This document shows positions 58,701 through 64,000 of a DNA stretch of 64,000 bases, piece after piece; position 1 is the stretch's first letter, and every line of letters begins with the position of its first letter. The notes under the pieces are model-generated. The model searched no databases, was not told where the DNA came from, and saw only the letters and a program-made list of their open reading frames with translations. A program made the translations under genes and the position numbers. Source of the DNA: Panagrolaimus kolymaensis (taxonomy: Eukaryota > Nematoda > Chromadorea > Rhabditida > Panagrolaimidae); the NCBI GenBank assembly GCA_028622995.1, contig JAJQJQ010000031.1, positions 1,116,001 to 1,180,000 of the forward strand, written 5' to 3'.

Positions 58701-61700
58701 ATGCAGGCGAACGTAAACGCAAGCGATGAGAATGTAAACGGCCTTCGGGCAAACTCCGGCCTTCGGGCAAACAATCACGGCCTTCGGGCAAACTTGCGTA
58801 ACGATGAGTTAGAGAATGTTGAGCGAAGTGATGAAGTTAACGAGATTGAGTTAATGGAAGTTGAGGATAACGTTAGTGAACCTATTCTTATGGGTGCTAT
58901 GATCGATGCGAATGTTATCGAAGGCGAAGAGTTGATCCCCAACGAAGAAGTACAGTTAGCAGCAGCGATATCCGAAGATTTTGCTACGTATTGCCGTAGA
59001 AAAAAGATTAGGAGCAGCGCCGCGAACCGAAGAAAGTGGACACGTCATCGTCAATCTGATGAAGAAAGGTTAAGTGAGCTTGAACGCTTACGACAACAAC
59101 GTAGAGAAGCACGACAGCGTGAATCTGCAGGCCAACGTGCACTAAGGCTTGCTGATTTGCGTGAACGAAATAGATTGAGCCGTGATGACGAAGATAATGG
59201 GCAACGAGAAGCAAGGCTTGCTGATTTGCGTGAACGTAATAGATTAAGCCGTGATACCCAAGATGATGAGCAACGAGAAGCACGATTAGTCGCAGATCGA
59301 GAGCAACACGCTTTGTCAAGAGATAACGAAAGTGATGAGCAACGAGAAGCAAGGCTTGCTGCTTTGCGTGAACGTAATAGATTGAGCCGTGATAACGAAG
59401 ATGTTGAGCAGCAAGAAGCACGATTACACGCCCAACGTATTTTGCAAGCTTCTCAACGAGAAAATGAAAGCGTTGAAGAACAAGAAGCCCGATTAGAAGA
59501 TGATCGCGTACAGCATGCACTTGCTCGCGAAAATGAGACACAAGCTGGACGAGTACAACGTAATGAAAGTCGGCGCACCGATTATGAAAGACAGCGAGAG
59601 AATCCCGCAAATGCGTTTCGTGCAGCCAATAGCGATAATGTTGAGCAATTTACATTGGGCGAACGCGATACTCCATGCACGTTTTGTAGCGGATTGCATT
59701 ACACATGTGAGAATCGTACAGCTCAAGGTACTTACGATAATTGTTGCAATTGCGGTCGCGTTAAAGTTGATTTCGAACCGGATTTTCCCGAACAATTGAA
59801 AGCGATGCTTAAGCGTGAAGAAGGTACCGATTGGCGTCCATTTCATGATAAAATTAATAAGTATAATACGAGCGTTAGCTTTGCGTATATGAAGGGTGAA
59901 ATGCGTCAGTTACCTGGCATTTTTCACTATCGAGTTCACGGTGAAGTTATGCATGTTTTACCGAGATATACTGATCCGCTTCCTGGACAACGGCCTGCTT
60001 TTGGGCAATTGTGGATTGTGGAAACCAACGATGCTATTGAATATCGATGTCAAGCTCCATTTGCGTCTGATTGTGAGCGACGAATTTTTGAATTTTTGCA
60101 TACTTTGTTGGCTAACATCAACGAATATGCAAATATTTATCGTATGCTTCACGATATCGAGGATGAAGAGCGTGAAGTAGCGGAAAGAGAAGGACGCACG
60201 CCAAAAGTGTGCAAAATTCTCTTCAAAAAGACAACGAATAACACCAGCGATACGTATGCGTTACCGACAGTGTCTAACGAAGTAGCGGGTATTTTTATTT
60301 GCGATGAGAATGGTGACATTCCTTGGAATGATATCCAAGTTCAACGAAAGTGTAACGACGGAGAGCCACCTATGGCTCAACGTATTTCTAAGTATTCGAA
60401 GCATTGTGAACCGCTTACGTTTGTGTTGTTTAACCCTTACGGTAGAGGAGACTTTTGGCATTATGATAGACCAAAGAATCCTTCTAATCCACAAGGCGGA
60501 AAACTTACTGCGCTCCAGTATTTTTTGTATAAGTTAGCTTTGCGTACCGAAAATGAAGATGAGCCTTTTAATCCCATCCTTCATGGAGGTAAATTATTGA
60601 GCAAATATTTAGTTTGGTCCTTTACGATTGTCGATAATGAGCGTTTAAAGTTTTTGCGATTGAATCAAAAGAAGTTACGAGTTGATACGTATACGGGTCT
60701 TACAGACTATTTGCGAAATGTTGGAGAAGCTAACGATTCGTTACCAGGAAAGAAGTTTGTTTTGCCCTCATCGTATACGATGGGACCGCGAAGCCAATCA
60801 GAGTTTTTGAATGATGCGAATGCGATGTGTCAGAAGCATGGAAAGCCGAGTTTATTTATTACGAAAACGTGCAATCCCGATGATCCAGATATTACGAGAC
60901 ATTTATTCGAGAACCAGCGAGCTTACGACAGACCCGACGTTGTTGATATTGTTTTTAATTACCACGTTAAGCAATTCGTCAAGGAAATGAAGAGTGGTAT
61001 TTTTGGAAAAGTTAAAGCTTTTCTTTACGTTGTTGAGTTTCAGAAACGTGGCTTACCGCATATTCACAGTTTGTGGTGGTTTGAAGAAGAATGGAACGAT
61101 ATCGCGAAAATTAACGATTTCATTTCTGCTGAGCTACCCGATCGAGAAAGCGACCCCGTACTTTACGATTTGGTGGTGAAGCATATGCTTCATCGACCTT
61201 GCGGAGAATACGATCCGAATGCGATGTGTATGCAGGATGGTACATGTAAACGTCATTTTCCGAAAGCGTTTAGCGAAGAGACAACGTTTGATGAAAATTC
61301 GTATCCGACTTACCGAAGAAGAAACGACGGCAAGCAAGCTACGGTTAACTTTAAAGGGCGACCTTTTATTCTTGATAACCGTTCAGTTGTTCCGTATAAT
61401 GCGTATTTATTGAAGCGTTTCGGTTGCCACATCAATATTGAAGTGGTATGCAGTTTGCGTACAGTTAATTATCTGTTCAAGTATTTGTTTAAAGGTCCGG
61501 ACAGAATTAATATTGAGATCAGTAGCGGACAAGTTAATTACGACGAGATTCAGTGCTTCCTTGATGCGAGATACTTATCCGCTCATGAAGCTTGCTGGAG
61601 ACTTTACAAGTTCGATATGCATTTTTCGAGTGAAAGTATTGAGAGGCTTCAGGTTCACTTACCTGAGCAACAAACGATTGCGATGGCCGAAGATGCTACG

Positions 61701-64000
61701 GTTTCCGATATGATTCGAGATGCGATGAAAAAGTCAAAGTTATTAGCGTTCTTTGATTTAAATAGAAATGCGCCAAACGGAGTTAATCGAAATCTTACGT
61801 ATGTAGAGCTTTGCCACCATTTTACATGGGACGCAAAAAAACGCGAATGGCATACACGTTTGAGAACTACGAAACCGAAATGTCCACGAATGTACGCTGT
61901 TAACCCGAAAAACACCGAATTGTTTTACCTTCGAAAGTTATTAACGATTGTTAAAGGTCCAAGAGATTACGAAGATTTACGTAGAGATCCTTACGATCCT
62001 AATGCAATTCATGCAACGTTCCGCGAAGCGTGTGTAGCACGAGGATTGGTTGAATCCGATCAAATTTATTACGATGCGTTACACGAAGGAACGTTTTTCA
62101 ATTTACCGAGAGAATTACGACGCTTATTCGCACGAATCGTTGCTCATTGTGATGTTGAAGCTCCGTTATGGTTATGGAATCAGTTTCGTCATCAGTTAAT
62201 CTCTGATTTACTTCGAAGTCATCGCGGTGATCAAGATCTTGCGGAAACTTTAGCATGGCGTCAAGTTTTACGAATGATTATTAACAATGAGCGATCGCTT
62301 GAAGATTATCCAATTCTTCAAATGGTTGCTGAAATTGTTGGTATTGATGACGAAAGCGTTGATATTACGGCACACCGTCTCCGAGGCGATCAAATGCGAG
62401 GAACTTTGAATCCCGAACAAGCGAATGCGTACGAAGCGATTATGCAAAGAGTCGTCAATCCAGATAATTCTGCGGCCTGCTTTTACATTGATGGCCCAGG
62501 AGGTTCAGGAAAAACGTATCTTTTTAATTGTTTATTTTCGAATTTGGTTGCGTCCGATACCGATGTTGTTATTATGGCATGGAGCGGTATTGCAGCAAGT
62601 TTATATGAAACGGGGCGAACAGCTCATAACGTATTTAAGCTTGATTTTCCGTTCGGCGAAGAAAGTCAATCCGGTGTAGTTTCTTCGGATTCACTTGGAC
62701 AAGCGTTACGTAAAGTTAAAGTTGTTGTCTGGGATGAAACACCGATGGCACCACGAAGAGCACTTGAAGTTGTTGATGAAAAGTTACGCGAAATTATGAA
62801 TAACGACACTCCGTTCGGTGGAAAGGTTATCGTTTGCGGTGGAGATTTTCGTCAGTTAGGACCCGTTGTGAAAAACGGTACGCGTAACGATGTTATCCGA
62901 AATAGCGTTAAGATGAGTCCGCTTTGGCCTCTTTTCTCGGCGAATAAATACGATTTGATTAGTAACGAAAGAGCCGATAATAACGGAGATGATTTTGCGG
63001 AAACGATATTGAGGATTGGAAACGGAAGCGCAAACGATGTTCACGGCAAAGTATCGTTACCCGAAGAGTGTATTAGTGAGAGTGATTTAGTTGAGGTTAT
63101 TTTCGGTGATGTTATAAGGAATAACGATTTAAATGCGTTTGCGTCTAGAGCTATTCTTTCCACGGTTAATGCTGAAGTTGATACGTATAACGAAGCGATT
63201 ATCGATTTACTTGATAGCGAAACCGAAAGGATTTATCAAGCTGTCGATCGAGTTGAAGATAACGTATTTGAGTATAGCCCCGAACACTTTGAGACTTTTA
63301 AGCCAAACGGTTTCCCTGCGTACAAGCTACGACTTCGAGTAAATGCGGTGATTATGCTTATGCGTAACTTGAGCATCCGAGAAGGTTTATGTAACGGAAC
63401 GCGACTAATTGTAAAGAGACTTGAACGTAACATTATTGTTGCTGAAAAGTTGACAAATCGAAGCGATAATAACGAAGATAACATGGTAATGATTCCACGA
63501 ATTACGCTCCTCGACGATTCAAGTGTTTTGAAAGTTTACCGCACACAATTTCCGGTTCGAGTTGCGTTCGCTTTAACGATTAATAAAGGACAAGGACAAA
63601 CGTTTGACTGTGTAGGAGTTGATTTCAGTAAAGGAATTTTTACGCACGGCCATTGTTATGTTGCTCTTTCTCGCACTCGTGCATGGGATAAGCTTCATAT
63701 TAAATTGCCCGCCGACGATGTGAACAGTACGCGAAATATCGTTTACAACGAACTTTTGAACGACGATCCGCGTTCAGTAATGTCTCCGGATGCTCCAGAT
63801 TATGCAGCGTTAAATCCGGATTGGAACGATGAGAATGACGTAAATATGGAAGTTGAAGAAGAGCCTATCGATGAAGATAACGAAGTTATACAAAATGTTT
63901 CCGGTAACGATTTAGTTGATTTAGAGTATGAGATTAGCGATGAGTGGGACGATAACATTGAAATGAATGATATAGTTAGCGATTCTGATTAGATCGATGT
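58200..64000 (+). mobile_element. Helitron, right end beyond the window
   Basis: The RepHel frame ends 8 bases before the window edge, so the 3' hairpin and CTRR terminus lie outside. The left boundary given is approximate; only the coding part is firm. Confidence 0.6.
58701..63992 (+). CDS. Helitron Rep-helicase transposase (RepHel), intact frame
   Basis: One uninterrupted frame of 1763 codons, TAG at 63990-63992. N-terminus: three GLRAN repeats, an acidic part, then about seven 20-24-residue charged repeats of the type EQREARLADLRERNRLSRD (roughly residues 125-290, probable coiled coil). A cysteine cluster (CTFCSGLHYTCENR, CCNCG) follows near 326-352. The Rep domain has FITKTCNPDDPDITRHLFEN, the HUH motif GLPHIHSLWWF (about 784-794) and the tyrosine pair NYLFKYLFKGPDR (about 922). 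The PIF1-like helicase has Walker A GPGGSGKTYLF (about 1265), VVVWDETPMAP, CGGDFRQLGPVV and the C-terminal NKGQGQTF and YVALSRTRAWDKL. It nicks and unwinds DNA for rolling-circle transposition. GC content and CG use are higher than in host genes. No introns are seen. Confidence 0.95.
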   Translation: MQANVNASDENVNGLRANSGLRANNHGLRANLRNDELENVERSDEVNEIELMEVEDNVSEPILMGAMIDANVIEGEELIPNEEVQLAAAISEDFATYCRRKKIRSSAANRRKWTRHRQSDEERLSELERLRQQRREARQRESAGQRALRLADLRERNRLSRDDEDNGQREARLADLRERNRLSRDTQDDEQREARLVADREQHALSRDNESDEQREARLAALRERNRLSRDNEDVEQQEARLHAQRILQASQRENESVEEQEARLEDDRVQHALARENETQAGRVQRNESRRTDYERQRENPANAFRAANSDNVEQFTLGERDTPCTFCSGLHYTCENRTAQGTYDNCCNCGRVKVDFEPDFPEQLKAMLKREEGTDWRPFHDKINKYNTSVSFAYMKGEMRQLPGIFHYRVHGEVMHVLPRYTDPLPGQRPAFGQLWIVETNDAIEYRCQAPFASDCERRIFEFLHTLLANINEYANIYRMLHDIEDEEREVAEREGRTPKVCKILFKKTTNNTSDTYALPTVSNEVAGIFICDENGDIPWNDIQVQRKCNDGEPPMAQRISKYSKHCEPLTFVLFNPYGRGDFWHYDRPKNPSNPQGGKLTALQYFLYKLALRTENEDEPFNPILHGGKLLSKYLVWSFTIVDNERLKFLRLNQKKLRVDTYTGLTDYLRNVGEANDSLPGKKFVLPSSYTMGPRSQSEFLNDANAMCQKHGKPSLFITKTCNPDDPDITRHLFENQRAYDRPDVVDIVFNYHVKQFVKEMKSGIFGKVKAFLYVVEFQKRGLPHIHSLWWFEEEWNDIAKINDFISAELPDRESDPVLYDLVVKHMLHRPCGEYDPNAMCMQDGTCKRHFPKAFSEETTFDENSYPTYRRRNDGKQATVNFKGRPFILDNRSVVPYNAYLLKRFGCHINIEVVCSLRTVNYLFKYLFKGPDRINIEISSGQVNYDEIQCFLDARYLSAHEACWRLYKFDMHFSSESIERLQVHLPEQQTIAMAEDATVSDMIRDAMKKSKLLAFFDLNRNAPNGVNRNLTYVELCHHFTWDAKKREWHTRLRTTKPKCPRMYAVNPKNTELFYLRKLLTIVKGPRDYEDLRRDPYDPNAIHATFREACVARGLVESDQIYYDALHEGTFFNLPRELRRLFARIVAHCDVEAPLWLWNQFRHQLISDLLRSHRGDQDLAETLAWRQVLRMIINNERSLEDYPILQMVAEIVGIDDESVDITAHRLRGDQMRGTLNPEQANAYEAIMQRVVNPDNSAACFYIDGPGGSGKTYLFNCLFSNLVASDTDVVIMAWSGIAASLYETGRTAHNVFKLDFPFGEESQSGVVSSDSLGQALRKVKVVVWDETPMAPRRALEVVDEKLREIMNNDTPFGGKVIVCGGDFRQLGPVVKNGTRNDVIRNSVKMSPLWPLFSANKYDLISNERADNNGDDFAETILRIGNGSANDVHGKVSLPEECISESDLVEVIFGDVIRNNDLNAFASRAILSTVNAEVDTYNEAIIDLLDSETERIYQAVDRVEDNVFEYSPEHFETFKPNGFPAYKLRLRVNAVIMLMRNLSIREGLCNGTRLIVKRLERNIIVAEKLTNRSDNNEDNMVMIPRITLLDDSSVLKVYRTQFPVRVAFALTINKGQGQTFDCVGVDFSKGIFTHGHCYVALSRTRAWDKLHIKLPADDVNSTRNIVYNELLNDDPRSVMSPDAPDYAALNPDWNDENDVNMEVEEEPIDEDNEVIQNVSGNDLVDLEYEISDEWDDNIEMNDIVSDSD

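Noticed and set aside
59008..59846. Antisense frames under the Helitron N-terminus
   Set aside because: Shadow frames created by the repeated charged codons of the real protein.
1..64000. Search by eye for tRNA, rRNA, CRISPR arrays and riboswitches
   Set aside because: No cloverleaf with a recognisable A/B box pair, no rRNA core sequence and no regularly spaced direct repeats were seen; a covariance search could still find small RNAs.

Overview
This is an AT-rich eukaryotic window, almost certainly from a nematode. Genes are split by short introns ending in TTTTTAG or TTTTCAG. The muscle LIM protein starts [20 protein letters not shown], close to the C. elegans form as I recall it. Genes lie close together on both strands. 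The exact clade cannot be fixed from the sequence. All exon models below were built by hand from splice signals and frame continuity; the exon sums divide by three.

Left part (1-15 kb). A compact LTR element (464-1775) is followed by a PXK-like PX/pseudokinase gene (+, 3033-4877), an RSKR/S6KL-type protein kinase (-, 5812-7410) and an unfamiliar, possibly LOTUS-domain gene (-, 8556-9767). The block 4396-10482 is tandemly duplicated as 10480-13476. The second copy keeps only the 3' end of the PXK gene and non-coding flanks; both minus-strand genes are missing from it. Fossil transposons follow (13846-15030).

Middle left (15-30 kb). Glycogen synthase (gsy-1, -) runs 15214-24894. Its 6.7 kb fourth intron holds a whole peptide-receptor-like GPCR gene on the same strand (16864-21152). 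An intron of that GPCR gene holds a 1.8 kb transposon with 428-bp terminal inverted repeats. Next comes a small membrane protein with two PY motifs (-, 27884-29923), whose intron holds a second, related fold-back element.

Middle right (31-48 kb). In order: a four-TM protein (-), a SOX-like HMG-box gene (+), an NAA80-like actin N-acetyltransferase (+), a Ly6-like GPI protein (+), an SLC36-type amino-acid transporter (+), mlp-1 (+, with two alternative second exons) and COX5A (-). A 239-bp hAT-type MITE with an 8-bp target duplication sits at 34163-34401.

Right part (50-64 kb). An ADAM gene with a broken zinc-protease motif (+, unc-71-like), medium-chain acyl-CoA dehydrogenase (-) and an intact 5.3-kb Helitron Rep/helicase frame (+) that ends 8 bases before the window edge.

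The host genes do not form one pathway. They cover glycogen synthesis, mitochondrial respiration and beta-oxidation, muscle/cytoskeleton and cell-surface signalling. The most unusual content is the nested gene-in-intron-with-transposon layout, the three well-bounded non-autonomous elements, the duplication with gene loss and the duplicated mlp-1 exon. No tRNA, rRNA or CRISPR array was recognised.
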